Positions 50,417 to 59,629 of a DNA stretch of 64,000 nucleotides are shown in pieces. A program made the translations under genes and the position numbers. The number at the start of each line of letters is the position of its first letter. Within the stretch, counting starts at the first letter, position 1. The DNA is taken from positions 62,001 to 126,000 of the forward strand of contig NZ_PSNX01000010.1 in assembly GCF_002930615.1 (NCBI RefSeq), given 5' to 3'. This stretch comes from Caldimonas caldifontis (lineage in GTDB: Bacteria > Pseudomonadota > Gammaproteobacteria > Burkholderiales > Burkholderiaceae_C). Below the pieces are notes generated by a model. The model was given only the letters and a program-made list of their open reading frames with translations, made no database searches and was not told the DNA's origin.

Positions 50417-50998
50417 ATGGAACACACCCTGCCGGCGCTGCCCTACGCGATCGACGCCCTGGCCCCGCACATCAGCAAGGAAACGCTGGAGTTCCACCAT
50501 GGCAAGCACCATAACGCCTACGTGGTGAACCTGAACAATCTGATCAAGGGCACCGAGTTCGAAGCCATGTCGCTCGAGGACATCATCAGGAAGTCCAGCG
50601 GTGGCGTGTTCAACAATGCGGCACAGGTCTGGAACCACACCTTCTTCTGGCACAGCATGAAGCCCCAGGGTGGCGGCGAGCCCAAGGGCAAGCTGGCCGA
50701 GGCGATCAACGCCAAGTGGGGCAGCTTCGCAGCCTTCAAGGAAGCCTTCACGAAATCGGCCGTGGGCAATTTCGGCTCCGGCTGGACCTGGCTGGTGAAG
50801 AAGCCCGACGGCAGCGTGGACATCGTCAACACCAGCAATGCCGGCACGCCGCTGACCACCGCCGACAAGGCGCTGCTCACCATCGACGTGTGGGAGCATG
50901 CCTATTACATCGACTTCCGCAACCTGCGCCCGAAGTTCGTCGAGACCTTCCTCGGCTCGCTGGCCAACTGGGACTTCGCCGAAGCCAACTTCGCCTGA
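50417..50998 (+). CDS. sodB: Superoxide dismutase [Fe]
   Basis: The protein is 193 residues from ATG 50417, with GAGGAAAGGA upstream. Metal ligands are His in LEFHHGKHH, His in QVWNHTFFW, and Asp and His in [23 protein letters not shown], with Gly at the position before FGSG, favours the iron form. It is cytoplasmic and converts superoxide to oxygen and hydrogen peroxide. It follows xseA after 116 bases and ends in its own terminator. A TACAAT hexamer at 50356-50361 is a possible -10, but I see no good -35. Confidence 0.96.
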   Translation: MEHTLPALPYAIDALAPHISKETLEFHHGKHHNAYVVNLNNLIKGTEFEAMSLEDIIRKSSGGVFNNAAQVWNHTFFWHSMKPQGGGEPKGKLAEAINAKWGSFAAFKEAFTKSAVGNFGSGWTWLVKKPDGSVDIVNTSNAGTPLTTADKALLTIDVWEHAYYIDFRNLRPKFVETFLGSLANWDFAEANFA

Positions 50999-51021
50999 TC
51001 CATCACGGGCAAGCCGCAATG

Positions 51022-51045
51022 CAAGCCGGCCTGCGGGCCGGCTTG
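51022..51045 (+). terminator. Terminator hairpin after sodB
   Basis: A perfect 10-base-pair stem (CAAGCCGGCC/GGCCGGCTTG) with a 4-base loop is followed by TGCCTTT. It lies 23 bases after the sodB stop codon and before the next two-component operon. Confidence 0.8.
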
Positions 51046-51108
51046 TGCCTTTGGGCAAGGCACAATCACGGCACCCCGTAGCGCGCCTTCGTGGCGCAAG
51101 CTTGCCTT

Positions 51109-51798
51109 ATGAGAATCCTGCTCGTCGAAGACGATCCGGCCCTGTCCCTGGGCGTGGCGCGTGCGCTTCAGCGCGAGGGCTGGCATGTGGACACGCTCAG
51201 CGATGGCGCGGCCGCCTGCGCCGAGGGCCTGATCGACCAGTACGACCTGGCCGTGCTCGACCTCGGCCTGCCGCGGCGCGATGGGATGGATGTGCTGCGC
51301 ACCTGGCGCGGTCGCGGTGCGCACCTGCCGGTGCTCATCCTCAGCGCGCGCGACGAGCTGTCCGACCGGCTCCAGGGGCTGGATGGTGGCGCGGACGACT
51401 ACCTCGTCAAACCCTTCGACGTGCCCGAGCTCGTGGCCCGCATCCGTGCGCTGCAGCGCCGCGCCGCAGGCCGTGTGGACGACCGCCTGGTGCTGGGCGA
51501 TCTGGAGCTGGACGTGCGCCACCGCGAACTGCGTCATCGTGGACAGCGCGTGCACCTCAGCCCGCGCGAGCAGGCCCTCACCGAACTGCTGATGGCGCGC
51601 GCCGGCCGTGTCGTTCCCAAGGAGCACATCGTCTCCACGCTCTCCAGCTGGGAAACCGACTTCAGCGAAAACTCGGTGGAGGTCTACATCCACCGCCTGC
51701 GCAAGCGCTTTGCCGACCTGGGCGTGGTGATCCGCACGGTGCGCGGCTTCGGCTATCTCATGGAAGCCGCCTCCACCGGTTCGCAGGACGCCGATTGA
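51109..51798 (+). CDS. Response regulator, OmpR family (QseB/PmrA-like)
   Basis: The protein is 229 residues from ATG 51109. The receiver has an acidic pair at residues 8-9, phospho-Asp51 in LAVLDLGLPRRDG and the conserved Lys in YLVKPFDVPELVAR. The OmpR-type winged helix ends in VIRTVRGFGYLME. It is most similar in wording to QseB/PmrA/BasR/TctD regulators, which respond to metals, envelope signals or carboxylates; the signal is not decidable. It overlaps the kinase gene by 4 bases. Confidence 0.9.
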   Translation: MRILLVEDDPALSLGVARALQREGWHVDTLSDGAAACAEGLIDQYDLAVLDLGLPRRDGMDVLRTWRGRGAHLPVLILSARDELSDRLQGLDGGADDYLVKPFDVPELVARIRALQRRAAGRVDDRLVLGDLELDVRHRELRHRGQRVHLSPREQALTELLMARAGRVVPKEHIVSTLSSWETDFSENSVEVYIHRLRKRFADLGVVIRTVRGFGYLMEAASTGSQDAD

Positions 51799-53201
51799 GG
51801 GTCTCGGTGCGCACGGCCAACCCCAGCCTGCGCCGTCAATTGCTGGGCCCGCTGATGTGGGTCTGGGTGGCGGTGGCGCTCATCGCTGCCTGGGGCGCCT
51901 ATCGGCTCGCCCAGTTCGCCGGCGACACCGCCTACGACCAGACCTTGCAGGACGAGACCGGAGCCATCGCAACCCAGGTGTACTGGACCGATCGGGGCCC
52001 GCTCCTCGAGCTGAGCATCCAGGCGCAGCAGCTGCTGGCCCGCGACAGTGAGGACCGCAATGCCTTCATGGTGATCGACACCATGGGCCAGATCCTGGCA
52101 GGCACGGCCAACCTGCCCATGCCCGAGGATTACAAGGCGAGCTTCGAGGCGCCCCAGCTCTTCGACGCCACCTATCTGGGCGAGCCGGTGCGCGGCGCCA
52201 TCTACTCGATCCGCTCACCGATGCTCGACCAGGAGGTCTCCATCGTGGTGGTCGAGACCCGCCGCCGCCGCCAGGAGCTCGAACGCGAGATCCAGTTGGC
52301 GGTGCTGCTGCCCACGGTGGCGCTGGGCCTGCTCACGTTTGCGTTGCTGCACTGGGGCATCCGGCGTGGCGTGGCCCCGCTGCGGCGGGTGGCCACGGCG
52401 GTGGAGGCTCGCGACCCCCAGGATCTTCAGCCCTTGCCGCTGGAAGGCGTGCCGGCCGAAGCCGTGCCCCTCATCGAGCGCATCAACATGCTGCTCGCCA
52501 ACGTGGAGCGCGCCGTGGCGCTGCAGCGCCGCTTCGTGGCCGATGCAGCCCATCAGCTGCGCACGCCGGTGGCTGGTGTGCGCGTGCTGGCTCAGGAATT
52601 GCAGCAGGAACTGAAGGATTCCGGCGGAGAGGTCACGCCCGGGCTGCTGCGCGAACTCGTGTCCAGCAGCGAACGCATGGGCCGGCTGGTGTCCCAGCTG
52701 CTCAACCTGGCGCGCTCAGAAGCGGCCCTTCGTGGGATGGGTGCCGAATTGCAGCCCGTGGACATCGTGCCCATCGTGCGCGAAGCTGCCGAGCCGCTGG
52801 CGCTGCGGGCCAGCCGCCTGGGGCGGCATGTGGCCCTGCACGCCCCGATGCAGCCCTGCCGGGCCCGTGCCCACCCGGTGTGGCTGGGCGAGGCGGTGGC
52901 CAATCTGCTGGACAACGCGCTGCGTCACGGCGGCCCGGAGATACACCTCACCGTGGAGCCTGTCGAGGGCGGGGTGAGGATCGAGGTCCGGGACAATGGC
53001 GAGGGCATTCCCGCCGATCAGCGTGCCCTGGTCTTCGAGCCCTTCTGGCGGGGTGAGCGGGCCGACACACGCAGCACTGACGGGGCCGGCCTGGGCTTGG
53101 CGATCGTCAAAGAGGTGGTGCAGGGCATGGGCGGTCGCATCGCGTTGCGCAGCCGCCCCGACTGCGACGGCACCTCGTTCGAGGTGTGGCTGCCGGCCTG
53201 A
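51795..53201 (+). CDS. Sensor histidine kinase (QseC/PmrB/TctE-like)
   Basis: The protein is 468 residues from TTG 51795, which has AGGA upstream and a 4-base overlap with the regulator gene; GTG 51807 is an alternative. There are two membrane segments (about 18-38 and 165-190) around a periplasmic domain of roughly 125 residues. HisKA follows with FVADAAHQLRTPVAGV (phospho-His followed by Gln, as in TctE/QseC types), then HATPase with NLLDNALRHGG, DNGEGIP and GAGLGLAIVKEV. It is the partner of the preceding regulator. No obvious target genes are adjacent. Confidence 0.9.
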   Translation: MRVSVRTANPSLRRQLLGPLMWVWVAVALIAAWGAYRLAQFAGDTAYDQTLQDETGAIATQVYWTDRGPLLELSIQAQQLLARDSEDRNAFMVIDTMGQILAGTANLPMPEDYKASFEAPQLFDATYLGEPVRGAIYSIRSPMLDQEVSIVVVETRRRRQELEREIQLAVLLPTVALGLLTFALLHWGIRRGVAPLRRVATAVEARDPQDLQPLPLEGVPAEAVPLIERINMLLANVERAVALQRRFVADAAHQLRTPVAGVRVLAQELQQELKDSGGEVTPGLLRELVSSSERMGRLVSQLLNLARSEAALRGMGAELQPVDIVPIVREAAEPLALRASRLGRHVALHAPMQPCRARAHPVWLGEAVANLLDNALRHGGPEIHLTVEPVEGGVRIEVRDNGEGIPADQRALVFEPFWRGERADTRSTDGAGLGLAIVKEVVQGMGGRIALRSRPDCDGTSFEVWLPA

Positions 53202-53213
53202 ACCCGGTCGTCC

Positions 53214-53711
53214 TCAGCGCAAGGAGGCGATGGGGCCGCCCTGGATGTGCATTCCAGGCTTGATGCCCCGCTTGGCAAACCAGCCCTGGTTCATCTCGAG
53301 GGCCAGGCGCACCGGCTCGTCGGAGCAATGCGAGTTCAGCGTCTGGGGCTGCATGTCCGCGATGTTGACGATGCGGCCATCGTCCGCCAGGAAGGCGATG
53401 GACAGCGGGATGAGGGTGTTCTTCATCCAGAAGCACTGCGTGCCCGCTGTCTCGAAGACGAACAGCATGCCTTCATGAGCGGCCATCTCCTTGCGATGCA
53501 TCAAGCCCACCGCCCGTTGCTCAGGTGTGCGCGCCACCTCGGCCGAGATCGCATGGAAACCGGCACGCAGGGTCACGGCCGGAAGCTTCTGGGCTGACTC
53601 CTGCGCCTGTGCCAGACCGACGAGTGCGATCAGGCCCGCAAGGCACAGGACGAGCCACGACCCGACGCGCGCGGGGGAGGAGGGCAGGGTTGGCAACTTG
53701 ATCTGGATCAT
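53214..53711 (-). CDS. DUF192 family exported protein
   Basis: The protein is 165 residues from ATG 53711. A signal peptide or N-terminal anchor (WLVLCLAGLIALVGLAQAQ) precedes a DUF192 domain: VARTPEQRAVGLMHRKEM, GMLFVFETAGTQCFWMKNTL (partial), IPLSIAFLADDGRIVNI and ALEMNQGWFAKRGIKPG. The function is unknown in general. An FNR box overlaps its start codon, and the gene is divergent from ccoI. The frame is open for about 108 codons upstream, but that part overlaps ccoI and is not credible. Confidence 0.87.
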   Translation of the reverse strand: MIQIKLPTLPSSPARVGSWLVLCLAGLIALVGLAQAQESAQKLPAVTLRAGFHAISAEVARTPEQRAVGLMHRKEMAAHEGMLFVFETAGTQCFWMKNTLIPLSIAFLADDGRIVNIADMQPQTLNSHCSDEPVRLALEMNQGWFAKRGIKPGMHIQGGPIASLR

Positions 53712-53739
53712 GATGAAATGAGCAGGACGGCAGTAGATT
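53698..53739 (+). promoter_or_regulatory. FNR box and class II promoter of the cco operon
   Basis: TTGATCTGGATCAT (53698-53711) matches the FNR consensus TTGAT-N4-ATCAA at nine of ten positions. TAGATT at 53734-53739 is a plausible -10 placing the start near 53746, so the box would be centred about 41.5 bases upstream, the classic position for FNR activation. ccoI begins at 53791. Confidence 0.72.
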
Positions 53740-53790
53740 CTCGTCGTCCGCGCGGCCGGTGTCGACCTGCGGGCTTTTTTCCGACCCGAG

Positions 53791-56166
53791 ATGTCCAGCA
53801 CAGCCCCCCCTGATCGCCCACCGCCTGCCGTGTGCGCCTCCTCCGACGACGAGGCGGTGGCCTGGGATGATCCGCAGGAGCTGGCACGTTTCACCCAGCT
53901 GGTGCCCTCGGAAGACGCGCGCGTCTCGACGGCGCATTCGGTGCTCGTCATCGAGGGGATGCACTGCGCCGCCTGCTCGGTGAACATCGAACAGGCCCTG
54001 ATGCGCGTCCCCGGCGTGCTGGAAGCCGACGTCAACCCCGCTTCCCGCCGCGCCAGGATCCTGTGGGATCCGGATCGCGTCAGGGCCTCCCGTATCGCCC
54101 AGGCCGTGGCCGAGGCGGGCTACCGTGCCTACCCAGCGCTATCGGTGCAAGCCGAGGCCGACCGCCGGCGTGAGCAGCGCCTGGCCTTGTGGCGACTTTT
54201 CGTGGCCGGCTTCTGCATGATGCAGGTGATGATGTACGCCGTGCCGACCTATGGCGTGTCGCCGAGCGGCAGCGAGGACATGAGCAGCGACATCTGGCGG
54301 CTGCTGCAATGGGCAAGCTGGCTGCTCAGCATCCCCGTGCTCCTGTTCTCGGCCGGGCCCTTCCTGCAAGGCGCCTGGCGTGACCTGCGGGCACGGCGCA
54401 TCGGCATGGATGTGCCGGTGGCCCTGGGTATCGTGGTGACCTTCATTGCGAGCACGGGCGCCACCTTCGATCCCGGCGGACTCTTTGGTGAGGAGGTCTA
54501 TTTCGATTCGCTCACGATGTTCGTCTTCTTCCTTCTGGGCGGACGCTATCTCGTGCTGCGGTCCCACGGTGCCACGGCCGGGGCGCTGGAATCGCTCATG
54601 CAGCGACTGCCCGAGACGGTGGAGCGCGAGACACCCCAGGGCACGCTGGAGACGCTGCCGGTGTCGCGCCTGCAGGTGGGTGACCGCGTACGGGTGCGTG
54701 CGGGGCAGGCCTTCCCTGCCGACGGTCGCATCGAGGCGGGCACCGTGTGGGTGGATGAGGCCCTGTTGACCGGCGAGTCCACGCCGGTGGAGCGAGGCCC
54801 TGGCCAGTGCGTGGTGGCGGGCAGCTTCAATCTGTCCGCGCCGACCTGGGTGCGCGTGGAACGGGTGGGCCAGGACACGCGCTATGCCCAGATCGTCGAA
54901 CTCATGCAGCGGGCCGCGACCGACCGTCCCCCCTTTGTCCAGGCGGTGGATCGCATTGCGGCGCCATTCCTGTGGGCCGTGCTGGCGGCCGCGGCCCTGT
55001 GTGCCCTGGCCTGGGTCTTCATCGATCCGAGCCGCAGCGTCTGGGTGGCGGTGGCCGTGCTCATCGTGACCTGTCCCTGTGCATTGTCGCTGGCGACGCC
55101 TTCGGCACTCCTCAGTGCGGCCGGATACCTGGCCCGGCGTGGGGTGCTGGTCCAGCGGCTGCAGGCGCTGGAGGCCCTGGCACGGGCCCGGGTCTTCGTG
55201 TTCGACAAGACGGGCACGCTCACCGAAGACCGGCTTGCGCTGCAGCGGTGCGAGCCTCTTTCGACCGAGTTGTCCGCCGAGCAGGCGCTGGGCCGTGCCG
55301 CGACGCTCGCGCAAGCCTCCCTCCACCCGGTATCCCGGGCGCTGGTGGAGGCCTTCGGCTCCAGTGAGCGGCTGACCGAGCTGTCTGATGTCAAGGAACT
55401 CGCCGGATCGGGCCTGGAGGGGGTCGATGCGCAAGGCCGCTGCTGGCGCCTGGGCACCCTCGGCCATGTGCTGGGCCCAGGCGGTCAGGTGGCCCATGAG
55501 GCGACGGACGGGCTCCCGTCCGGCCCCCAGGCCTGGCTGGGCGTCAATGGCCACGTGGTCGCCCGTTTCGAACTGACCGAGCAGGTCCGCCCGGACGCGC
55601 GTGCCGCGATCGCGGCCTTGCGCGCCGAGGGGCTGGAGACGATCCTTCTGTCCGGCGATCGCCCGGAAGCCGCCGAGGCCTTGGCCCGCGCGCTGGGCAT
55701 GGATCGCTGGTACGGCGGGGCGGGCCCGGAGGACAAGCTGACGGTGGTGCGCGCTGCGCAGGGCCGAGGCCTCCAGGTGGCCATGGTGGGTGACGGCGTG
55801 AACGATGGGCCCGTCCTCGCGCAAGCGGACGTTTCGCTGGCCATGGGGCAGGGCGCCGCACTGGCCCGTGCGCAGGCCGACTTCACCCTGATGAGCGGCC
55901 GGCTGGGCGACGTGGTGGAGGCCTGGTCGCTGGCCCGCCGCACGGTTGGCATCATCCGTCAGAACCTGGCCTGGGCGGCAGCCTACAACGCGACCGGCAT
56001 CCCCCTGGCGGCCATCGGCTGGATGCCTCCGTGGCTGGCGGGCCTGGGGATGGCGGCCAGTTCGGTCCTCGTCATTGCCAATGCCTGGCGGCTGACACGC
56101 CCGCAAGGAGCGGTCGGCCGCGCCGTGCCCCCCGGTGTGGCGCCGGCTGCATCCCTGGGGCCCTGA
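53791..56166 (+). CDS. ccoI: Copper-transporting P1B-type ATPase for cbb3 oxidase assembly
   Basis: This 791-residue protein has an N-terminal heavy-metal domain with GMHCAACS (Cys59, Cys62). Eight membrane segments follow, including the CPC motif (Cys428-Pro-Cys430) typical of copper ATPases. The actuator TGES is in LLTGESTPV, the phosphorylation Asp472 in FDKTGTLTED, and the hinge in VGDGVNDGP. The long acidic N-terminal lead before the metal domain is usual for CcoI/FixI. It exports Cu(I) across the inner membrane for the cbb3 CuB site. It is the first gene of ccoISNOQPGH, under the FNR box. Confidence 0.95.
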   Translation: MSSTAPPDRPPPAVCASSDDEAVAWDDPQELARFTQLVPSEDARVSTAHSVLVIEGMHCAACSVNIEQALMRVPGVLEADVNPASRRARILWDPDRVRASRIAQAVAEAGYRAYPALSVQAEADRRREQRLALWRLFVAGFCMMQVMMYAVPTYGVSPSGSEDMSSDIWRLLQWASWLLSIPVLLFSAGPFLQGAWRDLRARRIGMDVPVALGIVVTFIASTGATFDPGGLFGEEVYFDSLTMFVFFLLGGRYLVLRSHGATAGALESLMQRLPETVERETPQGTLETLPVSRLQVGDRVRVRAGQAFPADGRIEAGTVWVDEALLTGESTPVERGPGQCVVAGSFNLSAPTWVRVERVGQDTRYAQIVELMQRAATDRPPFVQAVDRIAAPFLWAVLAAAALCALAWVFIDPSRSVWVAVAVLIVTCPCALSLATPSALLSAAGYLARRGVLVQRLQALEALARARVFVFDKTGTLTEDRLALQRCEPLSTELSAEQALGRAATLAQASLHPVSRALVEAFGSSERLTELSDVKELAGSGLEGVDAQGRCWRLGTLGHVLGPGGQVAHEATDGLPSGPQAWLGVNGHVVARFELTEQVRPDARAAIAALRAEGLETILLSGDRPEAAEALARALGMDRWYGGAGPEDKLTVVRAAQGRGLQVAMVGDGVNDGPVLAQADVSLAMGQGAALARAQADFTLMSGRLGDVVEAWSLARRTVGIIRQNLAWAAAYNATGIPLAAIGWMPPWLAGLGMAASSVLVIANAWRLTRPQGAVGRAVPPGVAPAASLGP

Positions 56167-56175
56167 GGGAGCACC

Positions 56176-56376
56176 ATGGACATCCTTTTCCTTCTCGTCC
56201 CGCTGTCGGTCGTGCTGGTGCTGGCCATTCTTGGCCTGTTCGCCTGGGCATTGCACAGCGGACAGTTCGACAACGTGGAGCGCGAGGGCGAGCGCATCCT
56301 CTGGGATGACGCCCCCCCTGCCACGAAGGTGGTTGATGCCGATCAAGCTGCTGCAACGACCCGTCCGGAACAATAA
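56176..56376 (+). CDS. ccoS: cbb3-type oxidase assembly protein CcoS
   Basis: This 66-residue protein with a single N-terminal membrane helix (ILFLLVPLSVVLVLAILGLFAW, partial) has the family signature SGQFDNVEREGERILWDD (partial). It is needed for cofactor insertion into the cbb3 oxidase. It starts 9 bases after ccoI and ends 28 bases before ccoN. Confidence 0.93.
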   Translation: MDILFLLVPLSVVLVLAILGLFAWALHSGQFDNVEREGERILWDDAPPATKVVDADQAAATTRPEQ

Positions 56377-56404
56377 CCCTACTGACTTCTAGGAGAGAGG
56401 CCTC

Positions 56405-57856
56405 ATGTCTTCGTCATCCACGTTCGCCGCGGCCCGTGCGGTGAACTACAACGACACGGTGGTGCGGCAGTTTTCGATTGCCGCCGTCGTGTGGGGCGTG
56501 GTCGGGATGCTGGTAGGGGTGTGGATCGCTGCCCAGCTGGCCTGGCCCGAACTGAATTTCGGCATCCCCTGGCTGAGCTACGGCCGTCTGCGGCCGCTGC
56601 ACACCAATGCCGTGATCTTCGCCTTCGGTGGCTGCGCGCTCTTTGCGACGAGCTACTACGTGGTGCAGCGCACCTGCCAGGTCCGGCTCATCTCCGACAA
56701 GCTGGCCGCCTTCACCTTCTGGGGCTGGCAGGCCGTGATCGTCGCCGCGGCCGTTTCGCTCCCCCTGGGCTACACCAGCGGCAAGGAATACGCCGAGCTC
56801 GAGTGGCCCATCGACATCCTGATCACCCTGGTCTGGGTGGCGTACGCGGTGGTGTTCTTCGGCACGGTCGGCATCCGCAAGGTGCGCCACATCTATGTGG
56901 CGAACTGGTTCTTCGGCGCCTTCATCCTGGCCGTTGCGCTGCTGCATCTGGTCAACAGCGCCGCCATGCCGGTGAGCTTCATGAAGAGCTACTCGGCCTA
57001 CTCGGGTGTGCAGGATGCCATGGTGCAGTGGTGGTATGGCCACAATGCGGTCGGCTTTTTCCTGACGGCCGGCTTCCTGGGGATGATGTACTACTTCATC
57101 CCGAAGCAGGCCGAGCGCCCGGTGTACAGCTATCGCCTGTCCATCGTGCACTTCTGGGCCCTGATCTTCACCTACATGTGGGCGGGCCCCCACCACCTGC
57201 ACTACACCGCGCTGCCCGACTGGGCGCAAAGCGTGGGCATGCTGTTCTCGCTCATCCTGCTCGCACCCAGCTGGGGCGGCATGATCAACGGCATCATGAC
57301 CCTCTCGGGTGCCTGGCACAAGCTGCGTGACGACCCCATCCTGAAGTTCCTGATCGTGTCCCTGTCGTTCTATGGCATGAGCACCTTCGAGGGTCCGATG
57401 ATGTCGATCAAGACCGTCAACGCCCTGAGCCACTACACCGACTGGACGGTCGGCCACGTGCACTCCGGCGCCCTGGGCTGGGTGGGCCTGATCACGATGG
57501 GCTCGCTGTACTACCTGGTGCCGCGCCTGTTCGGGCAGAAGCAGATGTACAGCGTGCGGGCCATCGAGCTCCACTTCTGGATCGCCACCATCGGCATCGT
57601 GCTCTACATCGCCGCCATGTGGATCGCCGGCGTGATGCAGGGCCTGATGTGGCGCGCCATCAACACCGACGGCACGCTCACCTACAGCTTCGTCGAAAGC
57701 GTGAAGGCCACCTACCCCTTCTACGTCATTCGCCTGCTCGGCGGCCTGCTCTACCTCGGCGGCATGTGCCTGATGGCCTGGAACGTGGCGAAGACGGCGC
57801 TCAATGGTCGTCCGACCGACGTCGCCATCCCGGCGATGAAGCCCGCGGCGGCCTGA
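56405..57856 (+). CDS. ccoN: cbb3-type cytochrome c oxidase subunit I
   Basis: This 483-residue catalytic subunit has about 12 membrane helices and holds haem b, haem b3 and CuB. Ligand histidines are visible in [44 protein letters not shown] and [16 protein letters not shown]. It starts at ATG 56405 after AGGAGAG. It reduces oxygen to water with high affinity. It is cotranscribed with ccoI and ccoS, since no promoter elements are visible in the 28-base gap. Confidence 0.98.
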   Translation: MSSSSTFAAARAVNYNDTVVRQFSIAAVVWGVVGMLVGVWIAAQLAWPELNFGIPWLSYGRLRPLHTNAVIFAFGGCALFATSYYVVQRTCQVRLISDKLAAFTFWGWQAVIVAAAVSLPLGYTSGKEYAELEWPIDILITLVWVAYAVVFFGTVGIRKVRHIYVANWFFGAFILAVALLHLVNSAAMPVSFMKSYSAYSGVQDAMVQWWYGHNAVGFFLTAGFLGMMYYFIPKQAERPVYSYRLSIVHFWALIFTYMWAGPHHLHYTALPDWAQSVGMLFSLILLAPSWGGMINGIMTLSGAWHKLRDDPILKFLIVSLSFYGMSTFEGPMMSIKTVNALSHYTDWTVGHVHSGALGWVGLITMGSLYYLVPRLFGQKQMYSVRAIELHFWIATIGIVLYIAAMWIAGVMQGLMWRAINTDGTLTYSFVESVKATYPFYVIRLLGGLLYLGGMCLMAWNVAKTALNGRPTDVAIPAMKPAAA

Positions 57857-57886
57857 GGCCTGGACCGAAGAGAACGAGGAATCATC

Positions 57887-58516
57887 ATGGCTGACCACAA
57901 CAAGAAGCCCGGCTTCTTCACCCACGAGAAGATCGAGACCAACAACTTCCTGATGATCGTGCTGATCATCCTGGTGGTGTCGGTCGGCGGTCTGGTCGAA
58001 ATCGTGCCGTTGTTCTTCCAGCGGTCCACGACCCAGGCCGTCGAGGGCCTGAAGCCCTACACCCCGCTGCAACTGGTGGGCCGCGACGTCTACATCCGCG
58101 AGGGCTGCTACAACTGCCACTCGCAGATGGTGCGCCCGTTCCGCGCCGAGACGCTGCGCTACGGCCCTTACTCCACGGCCGGTGAGTTCGTCTACGACCA
58201 TCCCTTCCAGTGGGGCAGCAAGCGCACGGGGCCCGATCTGCACCGCGTGGGTGGGCGCTACAGCGACGAATGGCACCGCATCCACCTGATCAACCCGCGC
58301 GACCTGGTGCCCGAGTCGAACATGCCGGCCTACCCCTGGCTGGACAAGACGGCGCTCGACCCCCAGGACGCCATGCCCCGCATGCGTGCCCTGCGCCGTC
58401 TGGGGGTGCCCTACAGCGACGAGGAGATTGCCAAGTCACCCGACGAACTCAAGGGCAAGACCGAGATGGATGCCGTGATCGCCTACCTGCAGGTGCTGGG
58501 CACGGCCAACAAGTAA
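57887..58516 (+). CDS. ccoO: cbb3-type cytochrome c oxidase subunit II
   Basis: This 209-residue protein has one N-terminal membrane helix ([20 protein letters not shown]) and a periplasmic monohaem cytochrome c domain. The haem is bound by CYNCH in [14 protein letters not shown]; the axial Met is in [10 protein letters not shown]. It passes electrons from CcoP to CcoN. Confidence 0.97.
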   Translation: MADHNKKPGFFTHEKIETNNFLMIVLIILVVSVGGLVEIVPLFFQRSTTQAVEGLKPYTPLQLVGRDVYIREGCYNCHSQMVRPFRAETLRYGPYSTAGEFVYDHPFQWGSKRTGPDLHRVGGRYSDEWHRIHLINPRDLVPESNMPAYPWLDKTALDPQDAMPRMRALRRLGVPYSDEEIAKSPDELKGKTEMDAVIAYLQVLGTANK

Positions 58517-58526
58517 GGAGCACGCC

Positions 58527-58670
58527 ATGAACATCGATGTGACCGACCTGCGCATCATCGTCACGGTGGTGTCGCTGCTGATCTTCCTCGGCATCTGCGG
58601 CTGGGCCTATGCCCGTCGCAACCGGGAGCGCTTCGACGAAGCCGCCCAGCTGCCCTTCCAATCCGAATAG
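58527..58670 (+). CDS. ccoQ: cbb3-type oxidase small subunit CcoQ
   Basis: This 47-residue protein begins MNIDVTDLRIIVTVVSLLIF and has one membrane helix followed by a charged tail (YARRNRERFDEA). It sits between ccoO (10 bases) and ccoP (20 bases), with AAGGAG upstream. CcoQ stabilises the oxidase against oxygen in other bacteria. Its small size makes it easy to miss. Confidence 0.93.
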   Translation: MNIDVTDLRIIVTVVSLLIFLGICGWAYARRNRERFDEAAQLPFQSE

Positions 58671-58690
58671 CCCAGAGCCGGGGACCCAAC

Positions 58691-59605
58691 ATGAGTGATT
58701 TCTTCAACGACGGCTGGTCGATCTTCATCGCCGTCACCACCATCGTCAGCATCGCTGCGTGCCTGCTGCTGCTGCTGGTGGCGGCCCGCCGCAAGGTCAT
58801 GGCCAACGACAACACCACGGGCCACGTCTGGGACGAGGACCTGAAGGAACTGAACAATCCGCTGCCACGCTGGTGGATGGGTCTGTTCGTCATCACCATC
58901 GTGTTTTCTGCGGTCTACCTGACCTTCTACCCGGGGTTGGGCAGCTACCAGGGCAAGTGGGGCTGGTCGCAGGCTGGCCAGTACGAAAATGAAATGGCGA
59001 AGGCCCAGGCCCAGCTCGAGCCTTTGTATGCGCAGTTCACGGCCAAGACTGCCGAAGAGCTGGTGGGCGATGCCCAGGCGATGGGGATCGGTGAACGCCT
59101 GTATGTGAACTGGTGCGCGCAGTGCCACGGATCGGACGCGCGCGGCAGCCGGGGCTTCCCGAACCTCACCGACGGCGACTGGCTCTGGGGCGGGTCGCAC
59201 GACGCCATCAAGACGACGATCGCCGAAGGCCGCACGGGTGTGATGCCCCCCATGGGCGAGGCCGTGGGCGGTGGTGAGAACGTCCGCAATGTGGCCCACT
59301 ACGTCATGAGCCTTTCGGGCAGCCCGCATGACCCGATCGCCGCCCAGCTGGGACGGGCCAAGTTCGGTGTGTGCGCCGCCTGCCACGGTGCCGACGGCAA
59401 GGGCAACACGACCATGGGGGCCCCCAACCTGACCGACCGCATCTGGCTGCATGGCTGGGGTGAGCAGGCCATCGTGAGCATCATCAACAACGGCAAGACG
59501 AACGTGATGCCTGCGCATGCCGACAAGCTCACCGAGCCGCAGATCCATGTGCTGGCGGCCTATGTGTGGGGGCTGTCGCGCAACACGACGGCACAGTCCC
59601 GCTGA
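58691..59605 (+). CDS. ccoP: cbb3-type cytochrome c oxidase subunit III (dihaem)
   Basis: This 304-residue protein has two N-terminal membrane helices (about 10-30 and 58-78), the dual-helix form of CcoP, and then two cytochrome c domains with haem motifs CAQCH (about residue 142) and CAACH (about residue 229). The axial Met residues are in GVMPPMGE and NVMPAHAD. It receives electrons from the bc1 complex or soluble cytochromes. Confidence 0.97.
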   Translation: MSDFFNDGWSIFIAVTTIVSIAACLLLLLVAARRKVMANDNTTGHVWDEDLKELNNPLPRWWMGLFVITIVFSAVYLTFYPGLGSYQGKWGWSQAGQYENEMAKAQAQLEPLYAQFTAKTAEELVGDAQAMGIGERLYVNWCAQCHGSDARGSRGFPNLTDGDWLWGGSHDAIKTTIAEGRTGVMPPMGEAVGGGENVRNVAHYVMSLSGSPHDPIAAQLGRAKFGVCAACHGADGKGNTTMGAPNLTDRIWLHGWGEQAIVSIINNGKTNVMPAHADKLTEPQIHVLAAYVWGLSRNTTAQSR

Positions 59606-59629
59606 CCCTCTCATCCACGGCTTCCCACC

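Noticed and set aside
53214-54035. Longer DUF192 protein with an N-terminal extension
   Set aside because: The extension is antisense to ccoI. ATG 53711 gives a normal signal peptide and domain length.
54139-58285. Long minus-strand frames under ccoI, ccoN and ccoO
   Set aside because: Shadows of the strongly supported cco genes, with repetitive His/Gln/Arg-rich sequence.
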